Position numbers and translations under genes: made by a program. A stretch of 40,331 nt of DNA from Planctomicrobium piriforme (GTDB lineage Bacteria > Planctomycetota > Planctomycetia > Pirellulales > UBA1268): positions 1 through 40,331 of the forward strand of contig CAMAVC010000021.1 of assembly GCA_945861585.1 (NCBI GenBank), given 5' to 3'. The notes beneath the pieces are model-generated. The model was not told the origin of the DNA and did no database searches. It saw nothing but the letters and a program-made list of their open reading frames with translations. Below are positions 1 through 7,694 of the stretch, piece after piece (positions within the stretch are counted from its first letter, which is position 1; each line of letters opens with the position of its first letter).

Positions 1-2600
1 CGCACGACCTCTGCCAGGCTCCGGCGGAGCCGCTCCAGCCGCGCCGGATCGGTGATCTTCCGGCCGTCCAGGTCGGTGACGTGAAACGCATCGACGACCT
101 GGTCGAGATACGTCCCGATCTTCGCGGCGCGGACCGACACCCCGGCATCGAACAGTGCCTTCGAGATCGCGTACAAGAGCCCGACAAAGTCGTGAGCGAA
201 GATCTCGAGGATCGTCGTGCCCTCGGAGCTCGTGGTGTCGAAGAGGATGCGGGCCGGCTGGAGCGGCCCGGGAGCCGGGAGCGGAGCGAAGGGATTCCAA
301 CGGCGTGTGAACGACGGCGGCTCGTCGGCCTTCACGGCGGTGCGAATGGCGGTCGCGATGTCGGCAAGCCGATCGGGCGGTGGCTCCGCGGCATAGTCGG
401 GATCGTGCACGGCGAAGTGGTCGAGCACGAGGCCGCCGGGGAGGGTGTTGATGTCGGCGGCCAGAATCTCCAGCCGCTGGCTCGTGATCGCCCCGGTGAC
501 ACGGTGAAAGATCCCCGGCGCGATCGTCTCCCTGGTGCCGACCATGATCGCCACGGTCGACGTCTCGGGCTGCCAGCGGGTCGAGACCACGATGCCGTGC
601 TCGGGCAGCCGGGCGAGCTGACGCAGTTCTTCGAGAATCCGTTGCGGCTCGGTGTCGCGCAGGCAGGCGCGGGGCAGTTCGCGGGCGAGCGTCACGACAG
701 GGTCGTCGGGGTCGAGCCCGGCGGTCAGCCGCGCGAGCCCCGCGCCGTGCCGCTCGGCCGCCACCGACGGGCTCTCGCCGTCGAGCACGCCGAGCGTGCG
801 GAAATAGAGATCACCGAGCACCTCAGACTTCCAGCGGTTCCACGTGCCAGGCCCGACGGCAGCCACGTCGGCCGCGGTAAGCACCGTCAGCATTCGCAAC
901 ACCTCCGGCGAGCCCACGTCGCGGGCAAACCCCACGACGATACTCGGGTCTGAGACATCGCGCCGAAAGGCCACGTGAGCCATCGCAAGATGCTTGAGCA
1001 CGAGAAATTCGAGGATCTGCGCTTCGTCGTCCGGCAGGCCGAACCTGGCCGCGACGTCGCGGGCGATCCCCGCCCCCACCTGGCTGTGATCCTCGACGAA
1101 TCCCTTGCCGAGGTCATGGATCAAGAGCGCGAGCAGGAGCGTGCGCTTGCCGGTGATCTGCCGCCAGACCGCCCCGAGCCAGTTCTCGGCCGCCGTCAAT
1201 TCCAGGGCCTGCTCCACGGCCACGATGCAGTGCTCATCGACCGTGTACTTGTGATAATTGTTGAATTGCAGCAGGTGACGCGCGTGGGCGAACTGCGGCA
1301 CGAGCCGTTCCAGCAGGCCCACCTCGTGGAGCCGTCGCAGCGCTTCGCCGAGGCGGCCCGGATGGCCGAAGAGCCCAAGAAACCGGGCCAGCGTTTCGGC
1401 ATCGATCGGCGGCGCGGCGGTCGCGGTGTCGCCCCATGCGACCCGCACCGCTTCCCAAGTGTCGGCGGCGATCGGCAGATCGTAGAGCATCGCCAGCTCG
1501 ACGAGCTGCACCACGCACGCGGGCCGCGCGGCCACCGTCGCCGTCGTGTCGGGCAGGGCGGCGACGTCGGCGGGGCCGACGCGAAACAGCCCGGCCACGC
1601 GATGCCCCGCCAGCCCGGCGATCCAACGGCTGATGGCCGGCGGCTGCCGCAGCCGCCGCACGAGCGTGTCGGCCACCTCGGCCACCCTGCTCGTGTGACC
1701 GAAATAGCCCCGCATAAATCGCTCGACGCCGAGCAGGCCAGCCTGTTCGCCGACCCCCCGCGCGGCCGCGAGCCGCACCTGCTCCTCACGGGTGAGGTCG
1801 TCGGTGGCCCGACCGGCGGCCAGATGGAGGTCGGTGCGAATGCGCGTGAGAAACTCGCCGGCATCCCGCAGGCCCTGGGCATCCCGCTTGGAGAGCGCGC
1901 CCACGTGCACGAGATCGTCGAAGGAAGTCGTGCCCCAGCCCACGTGACCGAGCCAGCGCACGAGCTGGATATCGCGCAGCCCGCCCGGCGAGCGCTTCAC
2001 GTTCGGCTGGAGCAGGGCGGTCGTCTCGCCGAACTTCTCCGCCTCCTCACGGCGGGCGGCGATCAGCCGCTCGGCGAGCCGCTTCGTCGACCGCCGCGCC
2101 AGACCACGCAGCCGGCTTTCGAGCCGCGCGAGCAGGTCGCCGTTGCCCGCCAGCAGCCGGCACTCGGAGAGCGAGCTGTAGATCGTGGCGTCGCCCGCCG
2201 CGAGCCGCACCGCCTCGCCGACGGTCCGCACGCTCTGCCCCACCTGCAGCCCGGCGTCGAACAGCGTCTGCAACAGACGGCGGGCCGCCTCCGCGACGGG
2301 CCCCTGCGGATCGGCGGCATGCAGGATCATCATATCGACGTCGGAAAACGGGGCCATCTCCCGCCGTCCGTAGCCGCCGTGCGCGACGAGCGCCACCTCG
2401 CGGCCGAAGAAGCCGACGGGCGCGGGCACCTCGGCGGCGATGCCACTCCACACGGCGACGACCACGGCGTCGGTGAGATCGGAGGCCAGGGCGCTCGTCT
2501 GGATGCCGGGGCCGCCGGCGGCGTGCTGCGCCGCCACGCGGCGACGCAGATCGGCCACGGCGGCGGGCGGGGCGACGTCAGGCGGGGTGCCAAGGGTCAT
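1..2600 (-). CDS. glnD: [Protein-PII] uridylyltransferase GlnD (3' end outside window)
   Basis: Bifunctional nitrogen sensor that uridylylates PII when glutamine is low and removes UMP when it is high. Reading the minus strand from the ATG at 2600 gives one open frame of at least 866 codons that runs off the left edge. Residues about 75-92 hold the nucleotidyltransferase signature (GGYGRREMAPFSDVDM). An HD-domain hydrolase motif (HDLGKG) is near residue 495. Two ACT glutamine-sensing domains begin near residues 680 and 793; the second continues to the edge. The order NTase, HD, ACT, ACT is the standard GlnD order. The ATG overlaps the end of the upstream adenosyltransferase gene by 23 nt, so the two are probably one transcript. 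No frameshift was seen. Long open frames on the plus strand here are high-GC shadows. A further PII-like gene (sbtB) lies at 24.4 kb, but GlnD normally acts on GlnB/GlnK, not on SbtB. Confidence 0.93.
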   Translation of the reverse strand, partial: MTLGTPPDVAPPAAVADLRRRVAAQHAAGGPGIQTSALASDLTDAVVVAVWSGIAAEVPAPVGFFGREVALVAHGGYGRREMAPFSDVDMMILHAADPQGPVAEAARRLLQTLFDAGLQVGQSVRTVGEAVRLAAGDATIYSSLSECRLLAGNGDLLARLESRLRGLARRSTKRLAERLIAARREEAEKFGETTALLQPNVKRSPGGLRDIQLVRWLGHVGWGTTSFDDLVHVGALSKRDAQGLRDAGEFLTRIRTDLHLAAGRATDDLTREEQVRLAAARGVGEQAGLLGVERFMRGYFGHTSRVAEVADTLVRRLRQPPAISRWIAGLAGHRVAGLFRVGPADVAALPDTTATVAARPACVVQLVELAMLYDLPIAADTWEAVRVAWGDTATAAPPIDAETLARFLGLFGHPGRLGEALRRLHEVGLLERLVPQFAHARHLLQFNNYHKYTVDEHCIVAVEQALELTAAENWLGAVWRQITGKRTLLLALLIHDLGKGFVEDHSQVGAGIARDVAARFGLPDDEAQILEFLVLKHLAMAHVAFRRDVSDPSIVVGFARDVGSPEVLRMLTVLTAADVAAVGPGTWNRWKSEVLGDLYFRTLGVLDGESPSVAAERHGAGLARLTAGLDPDDPVVTLARELPRACLRDTEPQRILEELRQLARLPEHGIVVSTRWQPETSTVAIMVGTRETIAPGIFHRVTGAITSQRLEILAADINTLPGGLVLDHFAVHDPDYAAEPPPDRLADIATAIRTAVKADEPPSFTRRWNPFAPLPAPGPLQPARILFDTTSSEGTTILEIFAHDFVGLLYAISKALFDAGVSVRAAKIGTYLDQVVDAFHVTDLDGRKITDPARLERLRRSLAEVV

Positions 2601-3117
2601 CGGCCACATTCTCCTGTTTGTTGGCGGCGCGTGCCAACACGAACAGGAGGTCACCGAGTCGATTCAGATATTCGATCGCGTTCGCAGGGGTCATCATGTC
2701 GAGCTGGGCGGCGAGGGCGACGACACGCCGCTCGGCGCGGCGGCAGACGGTGCGGGCCACGTGCAGGGCGGCGGCGAGCGGGGTTCCGGTGGGCAGTACG
2801 AAGCATTTGAGCGGCTCGAGACGGCCTTCGTGGTCGTCGATCGCCGCCTCGATGGCGTCGACGTGCTCGATGCCGATCCGCTCCGCGGCGTCGCCCGGCG
2901 TGGCCAGCTCCGCACCCAGGTCGAAGAGCTCGCTCTGGATCCGCCGCAGCAGCGGGTCGAAGGCGGCGGCGCTCGGGAGCGTGCGCACCAAGCCGAGATG
3001 GCTGTTGAGCTCGTCGACCGTGCCAAAGGCTTCGATCCGGGCGTGATCCTTGCGAACCCGCGGGCCGCCGAACAGCCCCGTCTCTCCGGCGTCGCCGGTT
3101 TTCGTGTAGATCTTCAT
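2578..3117 (-). CDS. pduO: Cob(I)alamin adenosyltransferase, PduO type
   Basis: Transfers adenosyl from ATP to cob(I)alamin to make coenzyme B12 in the cytoplasm. The 179-aa product starts with the family hallmark MKIYTKTGDAGETGLFGG (ATP-binding N-terminus). It contains the helical-bundle motifs RIEAFGTVDELNSHLG near residues 26-41 and CRRAERRVVAL and YLNRLGDLLFVLAR in the C-terminal half, all typical of PduO/MMAB. The ATG at 3117 was chosen over an upstream start at 3204 because it begins exactly at the conserved N-terminus and because 3204 would run through the start of the divergent gene. It overlaps glnD by 23 nt and is divergent from the TolB-like gene across a 46-nt spacer. Confidence 0.93.
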   Translation of the reverse strand: MKIYTKTGDAGETGLFGGPRVRKDHARIEAFGTVDELNSHLGLVRTLPSAAAFDPLLRRIQSELFDLGAELATPGDAAERIGIEHVDAIEAAIDDHEGRLEPLKCFVLPTGTPLAAALHVARTVCRRAERRVVALAAQLDMMTPANAIEYLNRLGDLLFVLARAANKQENVADDPWHPA

Positions 3118-3163
3118 CGCGCGGCCTCCTGCGTGGTGCGTCGTCGGCCCTATACTGGGCGGC

Positions 3164-4306
3164 ATGCGAAAAATCGACAACTCATTTTTTTCCGTGCTCG
3201 CCATTTTGCTCGCCGCGTGCGGTGCAGGGCAGGCTCTCGCTGAGCCGGAGTCGCCGCTGGAGGCGGCTTGGCTCGGCGCGGCACAGCGGGTGACCGACGG
3301 CCTCGCGAAGGCGGGCGAGGGCTACTTCTCCCCCGACGCCCGCAGCATCTGCTACCAGGGCGTGCCGCAGGGCTACCCCTTCTATCAAATCTACGTGCAG
3401 CCGTTCGACGCGGCGGCACCGGCCGTCGCCGCCCCGCGCCGCATCAGCACGGGCCGCGGTCGCACCACGTGCTGCTGGTTTTCTCCCGACGGCGCCCGGC
3501 TCTTGTTCGCATCGAGCCACCTCGATCCCGCGCTCGAGCAGACGGAGGCCGCCGCCCGCGCCCAGGCTGAAGAAGACGCCCGCACCGGCCGCCGGCGCCG
3601 CTACCAGTGGGACTTCGACCCGGAGATGGAGATTTTTTCGGCGTCTCTCTCGAGCGGTGAACTCATACGGCTCACGCACTCGCCGGGCTACGACGCGGAG
3701 TGCTCGTATTCGCCCGACGGCTCGCGGATTTTGTTCGTGAGCGATCGCGACGGCGATCCGGACATCTACGTGATGAACGCCGACGGCAGCGACGTCCGGC
3801 AGCTCACGAATACCCCCGGCTACGACGGCGGCCCATTCTTCTCGCCCGACGGCGCGTGGATCGCCTACCGCACCGACCGGCTCGAAAAAGACATGCTTCA
3901 GATCCACGTCATGCGGGCCGACGGCTCGGGTGACACCGCGATCACGAGCGGCCAGGCGGTGCACTGGGCCCCCTATTGGCACCCCACGAAGCCGTGGCTG
4001 ATCTGGACGGGGGCCGACCATTCCGATCCGACGCAGCGGCCAAACTACGACCTCTGGATGGCCCGCCACGACGCGTCGAGCGGTTCGTTCACCGCAGGCG
4101 CTCCGCTCCGGCTCACCGACCACCCCGGGGCCGACGTGCTGCCGAGTTTTTCCCCCGATGGGAGGCTCCTCATGTGGACGGCCAGCCGAGATGGTGGCGG
4201 CCGCATGCCGGCAAGCCAACTGTGGGTGTCGCCGCTCGATCTCGATGCGCTCGAGCGCGACCTGCCCCCGGTCACGAATCGTCCGGCTGCGAAGGAACTG
4301 CGATGA
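3164..4306 (+). CDS. Secreted TolB-like beta-propeller (PD40 repeat) protein
   Basis: A 380-aa protein with an N-terminal signal peptide (hydrophobic core about residues 9-26, ending in ALA), so exported. The mature part has repeated PD40/TolB strands of the form FSPDG-x-x-[IL]-x-[FY], for example YSPDGSRILFVSDRDGDPDIYVMNADGS, which is written here only as its motif core YSPDG...DIYVMNADGS. Others are FSPDGAWIAYRTDR and FSPDGRLLMWTASRDG. Five to six such units fit one propeller. The family resembles the TolB C-terminal domain and planctomycetal 'biopolymer transporter TolB-like' proteins. No Tol-Pal neighbours are present, so a role in the Tol complex is not implied; sugar or peptide binding is equally possible. 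Its stop codon overlaps the proC start (ATGA at 4303-4306), suggesting translational coupling. A TATACT sits 8 nt before the ATG. Confidence 0.85.
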   Translation: MRKIDNSFFSVLAILLAACGAGQALAEPESPLEAAWLGAAQRVTDGLAKAGEGYFSPDARSICYQGVPQGYPFYQIYVQPFDAAAPAVAAPRRISTGRGRTTCCWFSPDGARLLFASSHLDPALEQTEAAARAQAEEDARTGRRRRYQWDFDPEMEIFSASLSSGELIRLTHSPGYDAECSYSPDGSRILFVSDRDGDPDIYVMNADGSDVRQLTNTPGYDGGPFFSPDGAWIAYRTDRLEKDMLQIHVMRADGSGDTAITSGQAVHWAPYWHPTKPWLIWTGADHSDPTQRPNYDLWMARHDASSGSFTAGAPLRLTDHPGADVLPSFSPDGRLLMWTASRDGGGRMPASQLWVSPLDLDALERDLPPVTNRPAAKELR

Positions 4307-5127
4307 CATCACCAGCGGGCATCGAATCGCTCGCGATGATCGGTGGCGGCCAGATGGCGCTCGCCCTCGCCGAGGGCTTCTGCCGGGCGAACCTGGTGGC
4401 CGCCGATCGGATCACGGTCTTCGACCCGAGCGAGGCGGCCCGCGCTCGCCTCACCGCACGCGTGCCGGGGGTACACTTCGCACCCTCATCCGCCGAGGCC
4501 GTTCGCAACGCGGGGCTCGTGTTCCTGGCCGTCAAGCCGCAGCAGGCGGCCGTGGCCTGCCAGGAGCTTGCGCCGTCGATCCCACACGACGCCGTGCTCG
4601 TATCGATCGTGGCCGGCCTGCCGCTCGCGACCCTCGCCGACCTCTCAGGCACGAAGCGAATCATCCGCGTGATGCCGAACACGCCCTGTCTCGTGGGCCG
4701 AGGCGTGTCGGTCGTGTGCCGCACGCCCGACGTGCCTGCGGCCACGGCACAACGGGTGCACGCGCTCCTCGCGGCCGTCGGCACCGTCCACGAGGTCGAC
4801 GAATCGCTCCTCGACGCCGTGACGGGCCTCTCGGGCTCCGGCCCGGGATTCGTGGCACTCCTGGTCGAGGCGCTTTCCGACGGCGGTGTGAGGGCCGGCC
4901 TGCCTCGACCGCTCGCGCTCGCGCTCGCCGTCGAAACGCTCGCCGGCACGGCGGCGTTGCTTGAACAGACGGGCGAGCATCCGGCCCAGATCAAAGACCG
5001 CGTCTCGAGCCCGGGCGGCACGACGATCGCCGGCCTCGCCGTGCTCGAGCAGCGTGGGGTGCGGAGCGCCCTCATCGACGCTGTCGTCGCCGCGGCCGCC
5101 CGCGCCAAGGAACTCGGGAAGTCGTAG
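4303..5127 (+). CDS. proC: Pyrroline-5-carboxylate reductase
   Basis: Last step of proline synthesis: NAD(P)H-dependent reduction of 1-pyrroline-5-carboxylate. The 274-aa product shows the Rossmann dinucleotide motif near residues 8-16 (MIGGGQMALA), AVKPQQ near residue 80, the RVMPNTPCLVGRG segment in the middle, and the C-terminal family signature around DAVTGLSGSGPGFVALLVEAL and SSPGGTTIAGL. Length is normal for ProC. The ATG at 4303 was chosen because the protein then starts just before the Rossmann strand; a longer in-frame extension only reads through the upstream gene in another frame. It overlaps the TolB-like gene by 4 nt. A strong hairpin follows the stop. Confidence 0.96.
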   Translation: MTSPAGIESLAMIGGGQMALALAEGFCRANLVAADRITVFDPSEAARARLTARVPGVHFAPSSAEAVRNAGLVFLAVKPQQAAVACQELAPSIPHDAVLVSIVAGLPLATLADLSGTKRIIRVMPNTPCLVGRGVSVVCRTPDVPAATAQRVHALLAAVGTVHEVDESLLDAVTGLSGSGPGFVALLVEALSDGGVRAGLPRPLALALAVETLAGTAALLEQTGEHPAQIKDRVSSPGGTTIAGLAVLEQRGVRSALIDAVVAAAARAKELGKS

Positions 5128-5135
5128 GAGTGTGG

Positions 5136-5154
5136 GGCAACCGTCCCGGTTGCC
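5136..5154 (+). terminator. Terminator-like hairpin after proC
   Basis: The arms GGCAACCG and CGGTTGCC (8 bp, perfect) enclose a 3-nt loop, starting 9 nt after the proC stop. There is no T-run, so intrinsic termination is uncertain. It may be one copy of a dispersed palindromic repeat. Confidence 0.4.
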
Positions 5155-5200
5155 AATCGTGCCGAGCCACACCGACGGACGAGACGCTTGCCGGCACTTC

Positions 5201-5220
5201 GACAGGCTGAAGCTGTCCTA
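5201..5220 (-). repeat. Dispersed GACAGGCT-type hairpin repeat, copy 1
   Basis: GACAGGCTGAAGCTGTC followed by CTA, an inverted repeat with one base missing relative to the perfect copy at 17627-17644. On the minus strand it supplies the TAG stop codon (5218-5220) of the lysine-rich small protein gene and continues directly into the hairpin. The same arrangement (hairpin just after a minus-strand stop) is seen behind ilvD. Confidence 0.55.
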
Positions 5221-5379
5221 CTTTCGCTTCTTCTTCGTCTTCTTCACGACGGACTTCTTGACGGCCTTCGTTTTCTTTGCCGCCGGCTTCTTCGCGGTTT
5301 TCTTCGCCGGCTTCCCTTCGAAGATGGCTGCCCAGCCATCGGCATACGTGCTCGTGCTTCCGACTCGAATGACCGACAT
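5218..5379 (-). CDS. Small lysine-rich (histone-H1-like tail) protein
   Basis: A 53-aa protein. Residues 1-21 form a short non-basic head (MSVIRVGSTSTYADGWAAIF); residues 22-53 are a Lys/Ala/Thr tail with PAKK/KKT/AKK repeats and no acidic residue after the EGKP junction. The tail resembles bacterial histone-H1-like and AlgP-type tails and is expected to bind DNA or RNA. The ATG at 5379 is preceded by a good Shine-Dalgarno (GCAGGAG, about 7 nt spacing), which supports this start over an ATG at 5478. I believe small proteins with a similar head occur in other planctomycetes, but I recognise no assigned function. The stop codon lies inside a dispersed hairpin repeat. Confidence 0.75.
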   Translation of the reverse strand: MSVIRVGSTSTYADGWAAIFEGKPAKKTAKKPAAKKTKAVKKSVVKKTKKKRK

Positions 5380-5490
5380 GTTCGTGCTCCTGCGGGGTGG
5401 ATGGTTCGGTGGCGCGTTGAAACAGGGACTGTGAAATCTCTCACGTGGTTCGTAGCGATTTTCAAGCGCTGGTGTCAAGAATGGCCGGTG

Positions 5491-6843
5491 TCACGGATCG
5501 ACGACTCGCGAGACGATCTCGAGGGCGGGGTGGCCGAACTGCTCCGGAAGTGCAACGCGCCCAAAAGCGCCGCTGTCGGCCCCGGGCGGGACATCAGCCG
5601 CCAATGTGAGTTCGTTGCGGTCACGAAGCAGGGCCGTCACGTCGTGGCTCCAGCGTGGCGCATCGCCGCCTAGAGCGGGCAGCGACGCGCCGTTGAGCAT
5701 CACCGTCGCGTTCCCCGGCATGGCGAAGACGAGCCGGATCGAATCGCCCGGCTCGAGGCCGCTCGGCCGGCCAAACTGCCGGCACCACACACGCTCGGAC
5801 CGCTCCCACGCCCCCGCCAGATTGATCGTGTGCCGGTGCACGCGGGCGGAAGGCACCACGACGGCGCGGCCGAGGGCATCACCCCGGAGCAGCGCCGCCG
5901 CCCACTCACCGACCTCCTCGAGCGCGAGCGTGGCCACCGGCAGCGTGTCGCAAAGCCGCGGCCACAGTGCGGCCAGCCGCGGCCAGAGCGCCGCCCGTTC
6001 GGCCTGTGTCGGCAGCGTGGCGGCGTCGATGCCGCAGAGCGTGACGCCGCGGAGAATGAACGGGTAGACCGTCGTCGGCAGCTCCACGCCGCCCGCCATG
6101 CCGATGGCGGCGACGACGCCCCCAGGCTGCACGGCCCGCAGAACATCCGCCAAGAGCGTGCCTCCAACAGTGTCGATCACGCCCACCCACCGGCCGCGCA
6201 CGAGCGGCTTGCCGGGATCGCCGCGCAGGGCATCGGGATGCACGACCGACGCGGCCCCCAGCGCCCGCAGGACAGGCTCGGCCGTCGGCTTCCGACTGCA
6301 CGCCACGACCGTCCGGCCAGCCCCCGCGAGCGCCGCGACCGCGAGCATGCCCACGCCGCCACTCGCGCCCGTCACCAGCCACTCGCCGGCGGTGTGCCCA
6401 CAGTGACCTGGTGGCGTGGCCTGCGCCAGGCGATCGAGCGCGAGCAGCACTGTGAGGCCCGCGGTGCCGAGCGCCATGGCCTCGCGGGCCGAGAGCATGG
6501 GCGGCCGGGGCACGATCGCCTCCACCGGTGGCCGCAGATGCGTGGCAAACCCGCCGGGCCTTGTCTCTCCCAGGCCATTGCCCGTCACCACCACCGCAGC
6601 CCCGGCAGGCAGGCCCGCAGCGGCCTCGAGCAGCGTGCCGGCGGCGTCGATGCCCGGAATGAGCGGCAGCGTCCTTGCGACTCCCGGATGTCCGCTGCAG
6701 GCGAGCGCATCTTTGTAGTTGAAGCCTGCCGCCTCGACCCGCACGAGCGGTCCGTCGCAGCCGGCCACCGCTGCAGCGGCCCCCTCAGCGACTCCGCCGG
6801 CCACGGTCCCGTCCGGCCGTCGCTCCACGAGCCAGCAACGCAT
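5491..6843 (-). CDS. AcuI/YhdH-type MDR oxidoreductase fused to a jelly-roll-like domain
   Basis: A 450-aa protein. Residues 1 to about 335 are a zinc-less medium-chain dehydrogenase/reductase: VEAAGFNYKDAL and PLIPGIDAAGTL in the catalytic domain, GTAGLTVLLALDRL, the Rossmann signature VTGASGGVGMLAVAAL near residue 155, and the end GRAVVVP typical of AcuI (acryloyl-CoA reductase/quinone oxidoreductase family). AcuI proteins normally stop there. Here the frame continues for about 110 residues into HTINLAGAWERS...VTALLRDRNELTL, which looks like a glycoside-hydrolase-2 style sugar-binding jelly roll. The frame is open with no stop at the junction, so I call a true fusion. ATG 6843 fits the domain start; ATG 6873 is an alternative. 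Divergent from trxA. Confidence 0.8.
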   Translation of the reverse strand: MRCWLVERRPDGTVAGGVAEGAAAAVAGCDGPLVRVEAAGFNYKDALACSGHPGVARTLPLIPGIDAAGTLLEAAAGLPAGAAVVVTGNGLGETRPGGFATHLRPPVEAIVPRPPMLSAREAMALGTAGLTVLLALDRLAQATPPGHCGHTAGEWLVTGASGGVGMLAVAALAGAGRTVVACSRKPTAEPVLRALGAASVVHPDALRGDPGKPLVRGRWVGVIDTVGGTLLADVLRAVQPGGVVAAIGMAGGVELPTTVYPFILRGVTLCGIDAATLPTQAERAALWPRLAALWPRLCDTLPVATLALEEVGEWAAALLRGDALGRAVVVPSARVHRHTINLAGAWERSERVWCRQFGRPSGLEPGDSIRLVFAMPGNATVMLNGASLPALGGDAPRWSHDVTALLRDRNELTLAADVPPGADSGAFGRVALPEQFGHPALEIVSRVVDP

Positions 6844-6906
6844 GCCCGCCCCACCGTCAACACGCTTGCTCATGAACGATCTGCTGTTGCGAACGGAGGG
6901 AGGCGA

Positions 6907-6912
6907 TATACT
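6907..6912 (+). promoter_or_regulatory. Candidate -10 element for trxA
   Basis: TATACT 84 nt before the trxA ATG, in a locally AT-richer stretch. The best -35-like hexamer (TTGCGA, 6887-6892) is only 14 nt upstream, so the assignment is weak. Confidence 0.3.
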
Positions 6913-6995
6913 TCCGGCACTCCGCACGTCGGAGAGCGACCCGGGACGCCCGGGGCCAAGATACACACCTCTCGCAGCCAGCAGGAGCCTTCGCC

Positions 6996-7325
6996 ATGGG
7001 ACAGCACGCCCTCGAATTCACCGACGCCAACTTCCAGAGCGAGGTCCTCGACTCGCCGGTGCCGGTGCTCGTCGACTTCTGGGCCCCCTGGTGCGGACCG
7101 TGCCGGATGATCGGCCCGACGATCGAAGAACTCGCCGCGGAAAACACCGGCACGTTTCGCGTCGGCAAGGTCAACGTCGACGACAACAACCGCGTGGCGA
7201 TGACCTACAACGTGGCGAGCATCCCCACGATCATGATCTTCAAGGGTGGCCAACTCGTGCAGCAGTTCATGGGCGTGCAGCCCAAGGCCCGCCTCCAGCA
7301 GGCCCTCGACGAAGCGAAGGCTTGA
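6996..7325 (+). CDS. trxA: Thioredoxin
   Basis: Cytoplasmic disulfide reductase, 109 aa, the normal thioredoxin length. It shows the active site [10 protein letters not shown], the central VNVDDN strand, and the cis-proline segment [12 protein letters not shown] Shine-Dalgarno AGGAG (6981-6985) sits 10 nt before the ATG. Divergent from the MDR-fusion gene; followed by a palindromic repeat element and not by another gene. Confidence 0.97.
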   Translation: MGQHALEFTDANFQSEVLDSPVPVLVDFWAPWCGPCRMIGPTIEELAAENTGTFRVGKVNVDDNNRVAMTYNVASIPTIMIFKGGQLVQQFMGVQPKARLQQALDEAKA

Positions 7326-7348
7326 GCGAGCCCGGCGTTGGGCGCGCC

Positions 7349-7490
7349 GGCTCGGGGTTACCCCGTACCGTCTCGCCGGACGTTCGCTGCGGCCCTCCAG
7401 GCCTCCACTCACTCGGATTTGCCTGCGCTGCGCCATCCATGGCTGCGCTGGTCAAATACGCCGGCTCAACGGCAGGGGTAACCCCGAGCC
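7349..7490. repeat. MITE-like palindromic element, copy 1 (about 142 bp)
   Basis: Bounded by a perfect 16-bp inverted repeat: GGCTCGGGGTTACCCC at 7349-7364 and its complement at 7475-7490. The interior (CGCCGGACGTTCGC..., ACTCGGATTTGCCTGCGCTG, CATCCATGGCT, GGTCAAATACGCCG) recurs in inverse orientation at about 17463-17606. No coding potential of its own is likely; a short peptide readable through it (core LTRICLRC) is also readable from the second copy and reflects shared DNA. Lies in the 369-bp gap between trxA and the sigma factor gene. Confidence 0.7.
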
Positions 7491-7694
7491 TCCTCAACTC
7501 GTAGGCGCCAAGAACTTTCGGCGGAGTCGGTCGGTGGGCACGCGCAGACGCAGGGAGTCGTTGAGGACTATCGGCGCCTGATCAAAACCCACGAGTCCTG
7601 TACTCTCAACACGACCGGAGTCGAGCATGCCTACCGCCGGCTCCGAATGCGGGTCGATATCACATGCCATACTGAACGGCTGGGCACATCCCGC
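7491..7694. other. Non-coding remainder of the trxA-sigma factor gap
   Basis: No supported gene, RNA or terminator seen. Both flanking genes converge here. Short open stretches exist, but none has a recognisable motif or ribosome binding site. Confidence 0.5.

Noticed and set aside
81..2810. Long plus-strand open frames over the left end
   Set aside because: They are antisense to glnD, which carries clear catalytic motifs. Their sequence is Arg/Pro/Gly-rich and without family motifs, as expected of high-GC shadows.
7326..7581. Short frame containing LTRICLRC, also readable near 17.5 kb
   Set aside because: Both copies come from the palindromic repeat; the shared peptide reflects shared DNA, not a gene.
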